From an uncultured Bacteroidota bacterium (lineage in GTDB: Bacteria; Bacteroidota; Bacteroidia; Chitinophagales; Chitinophagaceae), in assembly GCA_903887415.1 (NCBI GenBank), contig CAISPO010000038.1:1-64000 (forward strand): a stretch of 64,000 nt of DNA, in the 5' to 3' direction. Under the pieces are notes generated by a model. It searched no databases and was not told the origin of the DNA. It saw only the letters and a list, made by a program, of their open reading frames with translations. Of this stretch, positions 26,244 to 36,311 are shown piece after piece. Numbering within the stretch: the first letter of the stretch is position 1; the number at the start of each line of letters is the position of its first letter. The position numbers were made by a program, and so were the translations under genes.

Positions 26244-27668
26244 ATGAGCAAAAATGAACAGCCCATTATCGTAGGCCTCGATATCGGAACCACAAAGGTG
26301 GTCGCTATCGCCGGCAGGAAAAACGAGTTCGGTAAAGTAGATATTCTTGGCTTTGGCCGCGCTGACTCTGCCGGGGTCAGCCATGGTGTGGTCATGAATA
26401 TCGAGCAGTGCATCCGTTCCATAGAGCAGGCTATGGAAAGGTGCCTTCTTTCTAATCCCAACCTTCAGCTAAAAGAAGTGTATGTGGGTATTGCGGGGCA
26501 ACACATCAAGAGCCTGCAAACCCGTGGTGACAGGGTACGCGCCAACTCCGAGAATGAAATAAGCCAGGAGGATATAGATATGCTGGTTCGCGACCAGAAC
26601 AAGACCTATATCCCCGCAGGCGACCAGATCATAGATATTGTGCCGCAGGATTTTACGGTGGACAGTACACCAGATGTGCTTGATCCTATAGGTATGAGCG
26701 GCGTCAAGATAGGGGCCAACTTTCACATCATCACCGGCGACCGCAACGCGATACGTAACATAAAGCGCTGTGTGGACAAATCAGGCCTCAGTACCCGCGA
26801 CTTGGTGCTGCAGCCGCTCGCATCCGCAGCAGCCGTGATGAACGATGAAGACCTGGAAGCAGGCGTTGCAATTGTTGACATAGGCGGCGGCACCACCGAT
26901 ATGGCAGTGTATTATGACGGCATCCTGAAACATACTGCGGTGATACCCTATGCAGGGGTGAATATCACCAATGACATCCGTAACGGCCTTGGCGTATTGC
27001 GCGCGCAGGCAGAGCAGATGAAAGTGCAGTTTGGTACAGCGCTTGCAGACGAGGCCAATGCTAATGCCTACATCACAATACCTGGCCTTCGTGGCCTGCC
27101 GCCAAAGGAAATATCAGTGAAGAACCTTGCGCATATCATACAGGCGCGTATGCAGGAGATACTCGACTACGTGATGTATCACCTGAAACAGATAGATATG
27201 GACAAGCGGCTGTGCGGTGGCATCATTCTCACTGGCGGCGGTGCTCAGTTGAAACATATCACCCAGCTCACAGAATTTGTTACCGGCATGGGCGCACGCA
27301 TCGGCTATCCTAATGAGCACCTTGCAGGCGGCCATGTGGACACACTGATGAACCCGATGTACTCTACTTGTATCGGCCTCATACTGCGCGGCTACTATGA
27401 CTACGAGAGCGGCAAGATGCGCTTTGCAAGGGAAGGCGGCAATATGATCCATATAACGGAACAAGAGCTTAAACCGCTGATGGAAGACAGGCAAGTGCCC
27501 GCAACACCGGTTGCCGAAGCAACTGAGGAGGCAAGCGAGGAAGAAGTTGCGGAAATAAACCTGCAGAAATCACGAAAACGGAATGAAAATGTCAAGAAGC
27601 TCTTTGATGGGCTCAAGGGCAAATTCATGAAGCTGTTTGAAGATGTCGAAGACCAGGAAATACAATAG
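26244..27668 (+). CDS. ftsA: Cell division protein FtsA
   Basis: Actin-like ATPase that tethers FtsZ filaments to the membrane. It shows the phosphate-1 loop VGLDIGTTKVVAIAG, the SHS2 subdomain region (SGVKIGANFHIITG), the phosphate-2 loop VDIGGGTTDMAVY and the adenosine motif LTGGGAQLKHI. After residue about 410 comes an acidic linker and a basic amphipathic end (KKLFDGLKGKFMKLFED) suited to membrane binding. Length 474 is slightly above average because of the linker. It is separated from ftsZ by 93 bp of AT-rich sequence. Confidence 0.97.
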   Translation: MSKNEQPIIVGLDIGTTKVVAIAGRKNEFGKVDILGFGRADSAGVSHGVVMNIEQCIRSIEQAMERCLLSNPNLQLKEVYVGIAGQHIKSLQTRGDRVRANSENEISQEDIDMLVRDQNKTYIPAGDQIIDIVPQDFTVDSTPDVLDPIGMSGVKIGANFHIITGDRNAIRNIKRCVDKSGLSTRDLVLQPLASAAAVMNDEDLEAGVAIVDIGGGTTDMAVYYDGILKHTAVIPYAGVNITNDIRNGLGVLRAQAEQMKVQFGTALADEANANAYITIPGLRGLPPKEISVKNLAHIIQARMQEILDYVMYHLKQIDMDKRLCGGIILTGGGAQLKHITQLTEFVTGMGARIGYPNEHLAGGHVDTLMNPMYSTCIGLILRGYYDYESGKMRFAREGGNMIHITEQELKPLMEDRQVPATPVAEATEEASEEEVAEINLQKSRKRNENVKKLFDGLKGKFMKLFEDVEDQEIQ

Positions 27669-27761
27669 CTAAAGTAAAAAATGAAAAAGCAAAAAATAAA
27701 AATCCCAATTAAAAATTCTCATTCACAACTAACCTTTTACTAACTCACAAAACAACCAGAT
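27669..27761 (+). other. AT-rich spacer between ftsA and ftsZ
   Basis: About 90 bp of A-rich, low-complexity sequence (AAAAAATGAAAAAGCAAAAA and similar). No RNA gene or hairpin was seen. Translation of ftsZ probably relies on an A-rich leader rather than a Shine-Dalgarno site. Confidence 0.5.
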
Positions 27762-29396
27762 ATGATACATTTTGAAATCCCCAAAAATCAATCGTCCATT
27801 ATTAAAGTGATAGGTGTAGGCGGCGGCGGAAGCAATGCTGTAAACTACATGCACAGCCTCGGTATAGAGGGTGTGGATTTTGTGGTGTGCAATACCGATT
27901 CACAAGCCCTTGCTCTGAGCCCTGTGGCGAACAAGATCCAGCTCGGGCCGCATCTTACCCAGGGGCTGGGCGCCGGCGCTAATCCCGAGATCGGCAAGCA
28001 GTCCTGCGAAGAGAGCCTGGAAGATGTGGCGAAAATACTAAAGGTAAATACCCGCATGGCCTTTATTACCGCAGGCATGGGCGGCGGTACAGGTACCGGC
28101 GGCGCGCCCGTAGTATCTAAGATCTGCCGCGACCTCGGCATACTTACAGTAGGTATTGTCACCACCCCGTTTACCTACGAGGGCCGCAAGCGCATGAAGC
28201 AGGCGCAGGACGGCATTGACAAAATGCGCGAGCATGTGGACACTATTCTTATCATCTCTAATGATAAGCTGCGCCAGCAGTTCGGCAACCTGCCATTCAC
28301 GCAGGCGTTCGCAAAAGCCGATGATATACTGGCCACAGCAGCAAAATGTATCACTGATGTGATCACGACCACAGGCCAGATAAACGTGGACTTTGCAGAC
28401 GTTTGCACCGTAATGAAAAACGGCGGCGTAGCTATCCTGGGCAGCGCATCGGCTGTTGGTGAGAATCGTGCAACGCAAGCGGTAGAGGAAGCGCTCAACT
28501 CACCATTGCTCAACGACAGCGATATTAGCGGCGCTAAATGGCTGCTATTAAATATAACATCTGCTGCCGGTGAGTTTGAGCATACTATGGACGAGGCGGA
28601 AGCCATCCAGGCATATGTACAGCAGCAGGCAGGCGATAACTGTGATGTAATACTAGGCATGGGCCACGACCCTAACCTGAAAGAGCGCATTGCCGTTACG
28701 GTAATAGCTACTGGCTTTAATCATAAGGATATCAAAATAGATATGCCCGCGAAGAACAATGAGCCGGAAAAAATAGTTGTGAAACTGGGCGACATGCAAA
28801 CCACAGAACCCCGCCCTGCCGAAACATGGCCATACGCAAAGCAAACCAGCATGGCGCCGGTTTTAGTAGATACCCCTGTAGCGGTAAGTTCCATAACGGA
28901 AAACAAGCCGGCGGAACAATACACCCCAGCTCCATCAGATCATTTTTTGCAATTGGCTGAAGATAAGCCGGAAGTCGTTGCTGAAACCACTCCTCCGGCA
29001 TATATGCAGGAAGCGAAGAAGGTGGAAGACATCCCGATGCAGATCATAATAAAAGAAGAGCCTGCGAAAGAAATACCAATGATGAAAATCGGCGAGCGCA
29101 TTCTTACCGCTGATGAGATAGAAGAAAAGAAAAGATTTGAAGAGCAGAAAAGGTCATTGGAAGATCGCGCCGAACGCCTCCGCAGGATGAGCTTTAATAT
29201 TAAAGGCACTGAAAGCAGCGATGAAATGGAAGCTGTGCCTGCTTATATGAGAAAGAATATGAAGCTCGATAACCAGGCCGGGTCATCCGATTCTTATTAT
29301 AGCGGCTATTCCGTTGGCGTAAACGACCAGCAAAATAATAAGCAGGCTGCTATACAAACGATCAATACATTTCTTGACGGAAAGAAGCCGGATTGA
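27762..29396 (+). CDS. ftsZ: Cell division protein FtsZ
   Basis: Tubulin-like GTPase forming the Z-ring. The globular core (about residues 1-325) has VIGVGGGGSNAVNYM, the tubulin signature GMGGGTGTGGAPVV, the T7 loop NVDFADVCTVMKNGG and the C-terminal subdomain ending VTVIATGF. A long linker of about 200 residues, rich in Pro, Glu and Lys, follows. Two possible partner-binding motifs are present: VPAYMRKN near residue 490, which resembles the usual conserved C-terminal peptide, and the terminal TINTFLDGKKPD, the position expected in Bacteroidota. It is the last gene of the cluster and is followed by a strong terminator. Confidence 0.97.
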   Translation: MIHFEIPKNQSSIIKVIGVGGGGSNAVNYMHSLGIEGVDFVVCNTDSQALALSPVANKIQLGPHLTQGLGAGANPEIGKQSCEESLEDVAKILKVNTRMAFITAGMGGGTGTGGAPVVSKICRDLGILTVGIVTTPFTYEGRKRMKQAQDGIDKMREHVDTILIISNDKLRQQFGNLPFTQAFAKADDILATAAKCITDVITTTGQINVDFADVCTVMKNGGVAILGSASAVGENRATQAVEEALNSPLLNDSDISGAKWLLLNITSAAGEFEHTMDEAEAIQAYVQQQAGDNCDVILGMGHDPNLKERIAVTVIATGFNHKDIKIDMPAKNNEPEKIVVKLGDMQTTEPRPAETWPYAKQTSMAPVLVDTPVAVSSITENKPAEQYTPAPSDHFLQLAEDKPEVVAETTPPAYMQEAKKVEDIPMQIIIKEEPAKEIPMMKIGERILTADEIEEKKRFEEQKRSLEDRAERLRRMSFNIKGTESSDEMEAVPAYMRKNMKLDNQAGSSDSYYSGYSVGVNDQQNNKQAAIQTINTFLDGKKPD

Positions 29397-29420
29397 TAAC
29401 ATTTTATTATTATAAATATA

Positions 29421-29446
29421 AAAAGCCTCGCGAGTGCGGGGCTTTT
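29421..29446 (+). terminator. Rho-independent terminator of the dcw cluster
   Basis: AAAAGCCTCGC, loop GAGT, GCGGGGCTTTT: an 11-bp stem with one G-T pair, ending in TTTT, 25 bp after the ftsZ stop. A run of A on the other side makes it potentially bidirectional. Confidence 0.9.
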
Positions 29447-29734
29447 ATATTTATACATGTAAATATTTATTGTCAGGTAAGTGTTTGATTATGTAATATA
29501 TATGGTAGATTTAGAAAATCATTGTATTAAATGGAATATTATTTTCAATATATAATGCTTACATATTATTTTGTTTATTGGGTTTGTTAAAAAAAAGCAA
29601 TAGATTTACTAACCTATTTGGAGTAAATGCTGTCTTTAGAGATATGAGGCCATACTTTTTGCATGGCTGATGTTATTATTGTCGGCAGCAAAAGGATAAA
29701 AAAGATTTTTTAATAGACCTACTTTAGACGAATT
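29447..29734. other. AT-rich intergenic region before the T9SS cargo genes
   Basis: Very AT-rich stretch without ORFs or stable hairpins. It must carry the promoter of the 29735 gene, but no pair of TTTG and TAnnTTTG with 19-nt spacing was found. Confidence 0.5.
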
Positions 29735-32700
29735 ATGAAACGCAATTGTTACTTATTTAGTATTATAGCCGGTATCGCATTTTTCTTTGGAGTTACTGTT
29801 GCCAATGCACAGGTGACTGTTACCAGCAGCGATACAGTGAACTGCACTAATCCTTGTACAGTGCTTACCGCTCATTTGACCGGAGATACGCCAACAGATG
29901 CGGGTATTACGGAGGATGACGTTTATACCGCTCTTATTCCGATAGGGTTTACATTCAATTTCTACGGCGTTAACTATACCCAGTGTGTCATCGGAGCAAA
30001 TGGTAACGTAAGTTTCGATGCCTCAGTTGCTACTGCTTATGATCCATGGCCTATTTCTGCGGCATTGCTGGGCAATCCCAGTGTTCAGAACAGCATTTGC
30101 GGCCCTTGGTGCGATATTGATATTTTTTACACCGGCTCCCCTATTGGTACAGAAACATATTCCACCGATGGTGTTGCTCCTAACAGGAAATTTTCGGTAA
30201 CCTGGTGTGGTTGCAGCATGTTTGAATGCCCCACACAGTTGACAACGACACAAATAATTATGTACGAAACTACAAACATAATAGAAGTGCATATTGCACA
30301 AAAACTTGTTTGTAGCTCCTGGAACGGCGGATACGGGATAGTGGGCGTACAAAATGCCGCAGGCACTGCAGCAACTGCGGCGCCAGGCCGTGATTATCCT
30401 TCTGTATGGTCTATCCCGCCGTCTGAAGCATGGCGCTTTACGCCAACCGGGGGCGGGACTTCTTATACCGTAGCATCCATCCCTTACGCTCCCATTCCTT
30501 ATGCTTCTTCCAACATATATTGGTATGACGTTACGGCTGGCACGTATCTCGGTACTGGCGGTACGATGACCGTTTGCCCTACAGGCTCCTCTTTATACAG
30601 GGCTGCTGCTTTGGGTTGTTCTGATACTTCTTCGGGCTACTATTTTGTGACCGCATCAGGCGGCACCGCTTTTACAACTACTTCCACAAATCCTACAACG
30701 TGCGGCGCCTGCAACGGCACCATAACGCTCAATGGATTAACACCCAGCGTAGTTGACTCTATTGAATACTGGATCGGCGCCACGCCGCAGCCTGCATATA
30801 CTGTCGTTGTAACTGCCGGCGGTACTGTTACCATTTCCGGCCTCTGCGCGGGCTTATACGACAGTATCAAAGTCAAATCGGGCACATGCTGGTCTCCGCC
30901 TGCTGCCGTCACACTGGTCAATCCACCAATTTCGATGACAGCCGCTTCCACCAACCCCACTTTTTGCGGCGGGTGCAATGGCACCATAACGCTGTCAGGG
31001 CTCTTTGCGTCCACTTCATACATCATTACCTACACCTATAATGGAACAGCAGAGCCCCCCGTCACAATGACCAGCGGGCCAGGCGGCAGCATTACACTTT
31101 CAGGCCTGTGTGCCGGTGCCTATACAAATATTATTGCTACTGTCACGTCCTCTGGCGGTGCATGTGTTACTCCGCCAGTCACAGCTACTTTGGTTAATCC
31201 GCCGATCTCCATGACCGGTACATCAACAAACAATTCGTACTGCGGGGTATGCGATGGTGCGATCACACTAAATGGATTGTATGCCACCACTGCCTATATT
31301 ATTACCTATAGCCTGGGAGGGGTTGCCCAACCGCCGGTGACATTGACTACTAATGCCTCAGGGTCGGTAACCATAACAGGGCTTTGTGCAGGAACTTATT
31401 CAAATGTCATAGCAGCAATCGCTTCTTCCGATGGCGCTTGTGTTACGCCGGCCATCGGGCCATTTACTATTACCGCGCCGCCGCCGCCGCCATTAAGTAT
31501 ATCTGCTTCTGTAAACCCTTCCCAATGCGGTTATTGCGATGGCAGTATTACCATTAAGGCAATAACGCCTTTCAGTACAGACACCGTATTATATTCCTTT
31601 AACGGTACTGCGGCTACTCCCATTGTTACCATATCTCATGCTGACAGTACCATAACATTGTCCGGTCTTTGCGCAGGCGCTTATACAGGCTTTAGCGTAA
31701 AGGTGGGTGATTGTATTTATACCGTTACTGGTTCAGCCACTTTGGCTAACCCAACGTTAACAGCGAAGTTTGATACATCTATCCATTTTGGATGCCATGG
31801 CGACACCGTAACATTTACCAATGAATCATTTACAGCACCTTCTGGCGGCCTGCTGTATTATATATGGCATTTTGGCGATGGCAGCTCAGATACTACCAGC
31901 AGCCCGTCACATATTTATCCGCAGGGAACCTATACCGTAACGCTGCTTGTCAATAACCATGTATGTGAAGACAGTATGGTAATGACGATCCCGCTGGTTC
32001 ATCCTTTGATCGCGTCTTTCATTGATACACCCAGCATCATTTGCCAGGACGAACTGATCACATTTACAAATACAAGCACCATTTCCGGTGGCTACCCCGG
32101 CCAGTTTATATGGTCTTTTGGCACAGGTGCTACCGACACTAACAAGAATACTACCTATACATTTTTGCACACTGGTACCTACACAATCCAGCTTATAGCT
32201 ACGGACTGGGTGCCGTGCAGTGATACTGTTACAGCTATTGTCCAGGTGGACACCATCAGTGGCATAAACATCCGGCTTTCAGATACAGTCATTTGCCAGG
32301 GCACTTATATTACCTATACAGGTCTTTATGCAAGCCTTGGTAATACAGGGAATATATGGGACTTTGGAGATGGCAGCAAAATAATGAATGAAAATCCGGT
32401 GGTGCATGGGTATAACGACGCAGGAACTTTTACGATTACTGTAACAGCAGAATACCGCGCCTGCCAGGATATTAGTACAACAAGGAAAGTGGTAGTTATC
32501 CCCCAACCTTACATCAACCTTGGTTCAGATACCTCGATCTGTAAGGGCAGCGAGTCGCTGGTGCTTGCCGATAATCTGAACGGCGGCAATCCTGCGGCAA
32601 GCTGGATGTGGAGCACCGGGCAAACGGGGCCATCGATAGTAGTAGTGGCGCCAGGTTATTACTATGCTACGGTAAACATCAACAACTGCTATGCTTCCGA

Positions 32701-33007
32701 TACAGTATGGGTGCAGGATAACTGTTACATGGATATCCCCAATGTATTTTCACCAAATGGCGATGGTGTGAATGACTTCTTCTTCCCGCGCCAGCTCCTG
32801 ACAAGGGGCCTTACTGCGTTCTCTATGAACATATACAACCGCTGGGGCCAACTGATATTTACCACAACTACACTCGATGGCAGGGGCTGGGATGGCAAAT
32901 TCAATAATGAGAACCAACCGGAAGGCGTGTATATATATGTAATAGACGCAACTTTCAAAGACGGGCAAAAAGAACATCACCAGGGAAATGTTACATTATT
33001 GAGGTAG
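29735..33007 (+). CDS. Large secreted T9SS type B protein with SprB-like and PKD repeats
   Basis: A 1090-residue exported protein, probably a surface adhesin. A signal peptide ends at NAQ. Residues about 50-250 form an N-terminal module starting IPIGFTFNFYGVNYTQ. Four SprB-like repeats of about 90 residues follow, each with a C-x2-C-x-G pattern (TTCGACNGTITLNGL, TFCGGCNGTITLSGL). Three PKD-type domains come next (YIWHFGDGSSDTT, FIWSFGTGATDTN, NIWDFGDGSKIMN). The C-terminus (NVFSPNGDGVNDFFFPRQ to GNVTLLR) is a gliding-motility-type, type B T9SS domain. The last 280 or so residues nearly match those of the next gene. The 93-bp gap to that gene holds two small hairpins but no clear terminator. 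Confidence 0.88.
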   Translation: MKRNCYLFSIIAGIAFFFGVTVANAQVTVTSSDTVNCTNPCTVLTAHLTGDTPTDAGITEDDVYTALIPIGFTFNFYGVNYTQCVIGANGNVSFDASVATAYDPWPISAALLGNPSVQNSICGPWCDIDIFYTGSPIGTETYSTDGVAPNRKFSVTWCGCSMFECPTQLTTTQIIMYETTNIIEVHIAQKLVCSSWNGGYGIVGVQNAAGTAATAAPGRDYPSVWSIPPSEAWRFTPTGGGTSYTVASIPYAPIPYASSNIYWYDVTAGTYLGTGGTMTVCPTGSSLYRAAALGCSDTSSGYYFVTASGGTAFTTTSTNPTTCGACNGTITLNGLTPSVVDSIEYWIGATPQPAYTVVVTAGGTVTISGLCAGLYDSIKVKSGTCWSPPAAVTLVNPPISMTAASTNPTFCGGCNGTITLSGLFASTSYIITYTYNGTAEPPVTMTSGPGGSITLSGLCAGAYTNIIATVTSSGGACVTPPVTATLVNPPISMTGTSTNNSYCGVCDGAITLNGLYATTAYIITYSLGGVAQPPVTLTTNASGSVTITGLCAGTYSNVIAAIASSDGACVTPAIGPFTITAPPPPPLSISASVNPSQCGYCDGSITIKAITPFSTDTVLYSFNGTAATPIVTISHADSTITLSGLCAGAYTGFSVKVGDCIYTVTGSATLANPTLTAKFDTSIHFGCHGDTVTFTNESFTAPSGGLLYYIWHFGDGSSDTTSSPSHIYPQGTYTVTLLVNNHVCEDSMVMTIPLVHPLIASFIDTPSIICQDELITFTNTSTISGGYPGQFIWSFGTGATDTNKNTTYTFLHTGTYTIQLIATDWVPCSDTVTAIVQVDTISGINIRLSDTVICQGTYITYTGLYASLGNTGNIWDFGDGSKIMNENPVVHGYNDAGTFTITVTAEYRACQDISTTRKVVVIPQPYINLGSDTSICKGSESLVLADNLNGGNPAASWMWSTGQTGPSIVVVAPGYYYATVNINNCYASDTVWVQDNCYMDIPNVFSPNGDGVNDFFFPRQLLTRGLTAFSMNIYNRWGQLIFTTTTLDGRGWDGKFNNENQPEGVYIYVIDATFKDGQKEHHQGNVTLLR

Positions 33008-33100
33008 GATCAAAGGCGTAAATACTATTTTTAATGTATATCCTGGCGAACCAGGGTGTATAGATCCCCTGTTTTTTGACAGGGCATAAACTTGACCCTG

Positions 33101-36073
33101 ATGAAAAACCGCATAGTTTTATTTTTCTCGTTCGTTTTGTTGCTATGCTGCGATGCAGTTTATGGCCAGATGGTTGGAGACAATGTATTTCTGCAAGGGG
33201 CCTTCGTGGAGATAGGCGTAGCCCCCAACGGTGGTTATGGAAGTACCCTGGCGGCTCCTGCCGGATACCACCCATACCTGGGAGGTACTACCTTTACTTT
33301 TTACGATCCGGCGGCGGCAAGCACTACAACCAGCGGCAATTTCCTGGGCTTTGTAGCTGATTACGGCGCCGACGGATGGACGGTAGGAACGCCACCTTAT
33401 TTCGGCGATTTTTATCTGCCCGGCGACCCGCAGGAAGGATGGGCTATTACTGTAGGCGGCGTTGAATCAGACGCATACATCCCTATTTATGAGACCTCGC
33501 CAACGACAGGTTTCACAGGCGGCCTCGCAGGTACAAACGTATCCTACAGCAATACCGGGGGCGTTATTACCGGCGTTTGGCAGGGCACAGATGGGGCGCT
33601 CGCCATAAGGCAGACAACCATACTGGACACTAATAAACTGTACTTCACGGTGAATGTGGTGCTTACAAATACTGGCAGCACACCGCTTACCAATATCTAC
33701 TACATACGCACCGTGGACCCGGACAATGATGAGACCCGCTATTCCGGCGATTATACAACGGTAAATACTATCACTTATCAGTTACCCGACCCTACCAACC
33801 GTGTGCTGGTTTCAACTACCGGCAATGACAACCACGCTGCTTACCTTGGCCTCGGCACAAAAGATTGCCGTGCAAAGTGTATGATATTCGATGGCGGCCT
33901 TGCTCCGGAATATACACTGGACCAAATGTGGAATGAAACCACTACTTATATGTATGCCATCGGTACCACCTATACCGCAGACGTAGGCATCGCGCTTGAT
34001 TTTAACATCGGTACAATTGCCCCCGGCGACAGTACCTCCCTTTCATATGCCTACATACTTAACGCCACATACATAGACAGCGCGCTCAACGCTACCGAGC
34101 TCACATTTACAGTTAACGGGGTGGCGCATGATTCTACCGATACGATCAACTTATGCAGTTATGCTTATGATACCGTTGCGGTAAATATATCAGGCGGTGG
34201 GTTCTATAGCTGGAGCTGGGCCCCGGACTCCTTTCTTACAGATACATCCGGTACCTCCAGCATTATTCATTCCGACAGCATAACCGGCAATATTACTTAT
34301 ACGATCACCGGTACCAACATAGCCGGTGGGTGTAATGATATCCATTACTATGTCAGCTTTCAACACGCTACATTTCCGGGGCCTGTCGTCACGCCGGTTA
34401 CTTATTGCCAGGGTGCTACTGCCGTGCCTTTGACAGCGCCGGGTACCGGGCTTGAGTGGTGGACTACCCCCACCGGTGGCACAGGCAGCTCCACGGCCCC
34501 TACCCCATCCACTACAACCCCGGGTACCACTGTATATTATGTCAGCTCTACATTCGGCCTGTGCCAGAGCCTGCGTTCTCCCGATACGGTTACGGTTATT
34601 CCTTTGCCGTTGCCGCCGGTTCTTTACGATCCCACACCCTATTGCCAGGGGCAAACATTTGTGCCGATCACAGTTACAGGCGCAGGTATATTATGGTACA
34701 CCGCAGCTACGGGCGGCACAGGCAGCACGACCGCACCTGTTGTGAATACTGCTGTTCCGGGCACCTATACATTCTGGGCCAGCCAGACTGTGAATGGCTG
34801 TGAGGGGCCGCGCGCATCTATTACCATAACCGTGCTCGACTTCATTACCCCCGCATATACTTATGCCATTCACTATGGCTGCCATGGCGATACCGTTACA
34901 TTCAGCAATACATCCACCGGCGCGATCAGATATACATGGGATTTTGGTGACGGAACAAGCGATACCACCACCAGCCCCACACATATATTTACTACGCAGG
35001 ATACCTTTGATGTAAAGCTGATAGCCATAAACGGGCAGTGTGCAGACAGTGTGATACAGAAGATCAGGCTCATACACCCTTTACATGCTTCTTTTTCCAA
35101 TGATCCCGATATTCTTTGCCAGGACAATGCGGTAACTTTTGTAAATACCTCTGTTGATACCGGCGGCACCTTTCTTTGGTCCTTTGGCAACGGGGCCACG
35201 GATACCAGTAAAAACCCCGTTTATACTTACCTGAATACCGGCGTGTACAATGTGCAGCTCATCGTAACTGATTTTGTGCCCTGCAGTGATACCGCATCAG
35301 GTATAGTGTATGTGGACACGATGAGCGGCATAGACATTAAGCTCACCGATACCGTTATTTGCCAGGGCACCTATGTTACTTATACCGGTTTATATTCAGG
35401 GATAGGCAATACAGGTAATAACTGGAACTTTGGTGATGGCAGCAGCATTGTTAATGTTAACCCTGTTGTACATGGCTATAACACCACTGGTGTATTTACC
35501 ATAACAGTCACTGCCAACTACCGCGCCTGTCCCGATACCAGCATTAGCCATACCGTGACCGTTATTCCGCAGCCGTATATCAATCTTGGAGCCGATACTT
35601 CAATTTGTAAAGGCAGTGAATCACTGGTGCTTGCAGATTATTTGAACGGTAATACCCCAGGGGCTAGCTGGCTTTGGAGCACCGGACAAACCGGGCCGTC
35701 TATTGTCGTTGACGCACCGGGCTACTACTATGCCACCGTGAATATCAATAACTGCTATGCTTCTGATACCGTATGGGTACAGAACGGCTGCTACCTGGAC
35801 ATACCCAATGTCTTTTCACCAAATGGCGATGGCGTAAATGATTATTTCTTTCCCCGCCAGTACCTCACCAAAGGTCTTACTTCATTCTCTATGAATATCT
35901 ACAACCGCTGGGGCCAGTTGATCTTTACTACAACTACCCTCGATGGCAGGGGCTGGGATGGCAAGTTCAATAATGAAAACCAGCCGGAAGGTGTTTATAT
36001 TTATGTAATAGATGCAACATTCAAAGACGGGCAAAAAGAGCACCACCAGGGAAATGTGACATTGCTGAGGTAG
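33101..36073 (+). CDS. Large secreted T9SS type B protein, mosaic of its two neighbours
   Basis: Exported protein of about 990 residues. ATG 33101 gives the signal peptide MKNRIVLFFSFVLLLCCDAVYG; the track's TTG at 33092 is not needed. Residues about 25-350 form a module (VFLQGAFVEIGVAPNGGYGS, DGWTVGTPPYFGDF) shared with the 36312 protein. Two Ig-like domains follow, each opening with TYCQG or PYCQG and containing a TGGTGS turn. PKD domains (YTWDFGDGTSDTT, FLWSFGNGATDTS) and a type B T9SS domain nearly identical to that of the 29735 protein complete it. A surface or motility-adhesin role is inferred from the domain types; the ligand is unknown. Confidence 0.88.
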   Translation: MKNRIVLFFSFVLLLCCDAVYGQMVGDNVFLQGAFVEIGVAPNGGYGSTLAAPAGYHPYLGGTTFTFYDPAAASTTTSGNFLGFVADYGADGWTVGTPPYFGDFYLPGDPQEGWAITVGGVESDAYIPIYETSPTTGFTGGLAGTNVSYSNTGGVITGVWQGTDGALAIRQTTILDTNKLYFTVNVVLTNTGSTPLTNIYYIRTVDPDNDETRYSGDYTTVNTITYQLPDPTNRVLVSTTGNDNHAAYLGLGTKDCRAKCMIFDGGLAPEYTLDQMWNETTTYMYAIGTTYTADVGIALDFNIGTIAPGDSTSLSYAYILNATYIDSALNATELTFTVNGVAHDSTDTINLCSYAYDTVAVNISGGGFYSWSWAPDSFLTDTSGTSSIIHSDSITGNITYTITGTNIAGGCNDIHYYVSFQHATFPGPVVTPVTYCQGATAVPLTAPGTGLEWWTTPTGGTGSSTAPTPSTTTPGTTVYYVSSTFGLCQSLRSPDTVTVIPLPLPPVLYDPTPYCQGQTFVPITVTGAGILWYTAATGGTGSTTAPVVNTAVPGTYTFWASQTVNGCEGPRASITITVLDFITPAYTYAIHYGCHGDTVTFSNTSTGAIRYTWDFGDGTSDTTTSPTHIFTTQDTFDVKLIAINGQCADSVIQKIRLIHPLHASFSNDPDILCQDNAVTFVNTSVDTGGTFLWSFGNGATDTSKNPVYTYLNTGVYNVQLIVTDFVPCSDTASGIVYVDTMSGIDIKLTDTVICQGTYVTYTGLYSGIGNTGNNWNFGDGSSIVNVNPVVHGYNTTGVFTITVTANYRACPDTSISHTVTVIPQPYINLGADTSICKGSESLVLADYLNGNTPGASWLWSTGQTGPSIVVDAPGYYYATVNINNCYASDTVWVQNGCYLDIPNVFSPNGDGVNDYFFPRQYLTKGLTSFSMNIYNRWGQLIFTTTTLDGRGWDGKFNNENQPEGVYIYVIDATFKDGQKEHHQGNVTLLR

Positions 36074-36222
36074 TTATAACCCGGCAAGGAATAAGTATAT
36101 GCTTTATACCAACCTTATCCCTCGTTTCTTCCGTCTTTCATCACAGTAACACAGCTATATCCTATCGCTTAATAACCAACAGTTAGTAATATCAGATTTT
36201 CGTTATTAAATTGTAAAAGGGC
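36074..36222. other. Intergenic region, left part
   Basis: About 150 bp with no ORF, repeat or strong hairpin, before the promoter at 36223. Confidence 0.4.
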
Positions 36223-36253
36223 TTTGTTGATAAAATAATATTTACTATATTTA
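36223..36253 (+). promoter_or_regulatory. Bacteroidota-type promoter upstream of the 36312 gene
   Basis: TTTG at 36223-36226, exactly 19 nt, then TATATTTA at 36246-36253. The phylum consensus is TTTG, about 19 nt, TAnnTTTG, so this matches 11 of 12 defined positions at the ideal spacing. Transcription would begin near 36260, giving a leader of about 50 nt. It suggests that the 36312 gene is transcribed independently of the two upstream paralogues. Confidence 0.65.
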
Positions 36254-36311
36254 GCAGCCTAATTGCGAAGAATAAAATAAGCGTATTTGAAATCCCCTAA
36301 TAAGCATAGAT

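Noticed and set aside
33042-33084. Two short hairpins between the 29735 and 33101 genes as a terminator
   Set aside because: Stems are 5-6 bp and no T-run follows, so termination is not supported; the genes may be co-transcribed.
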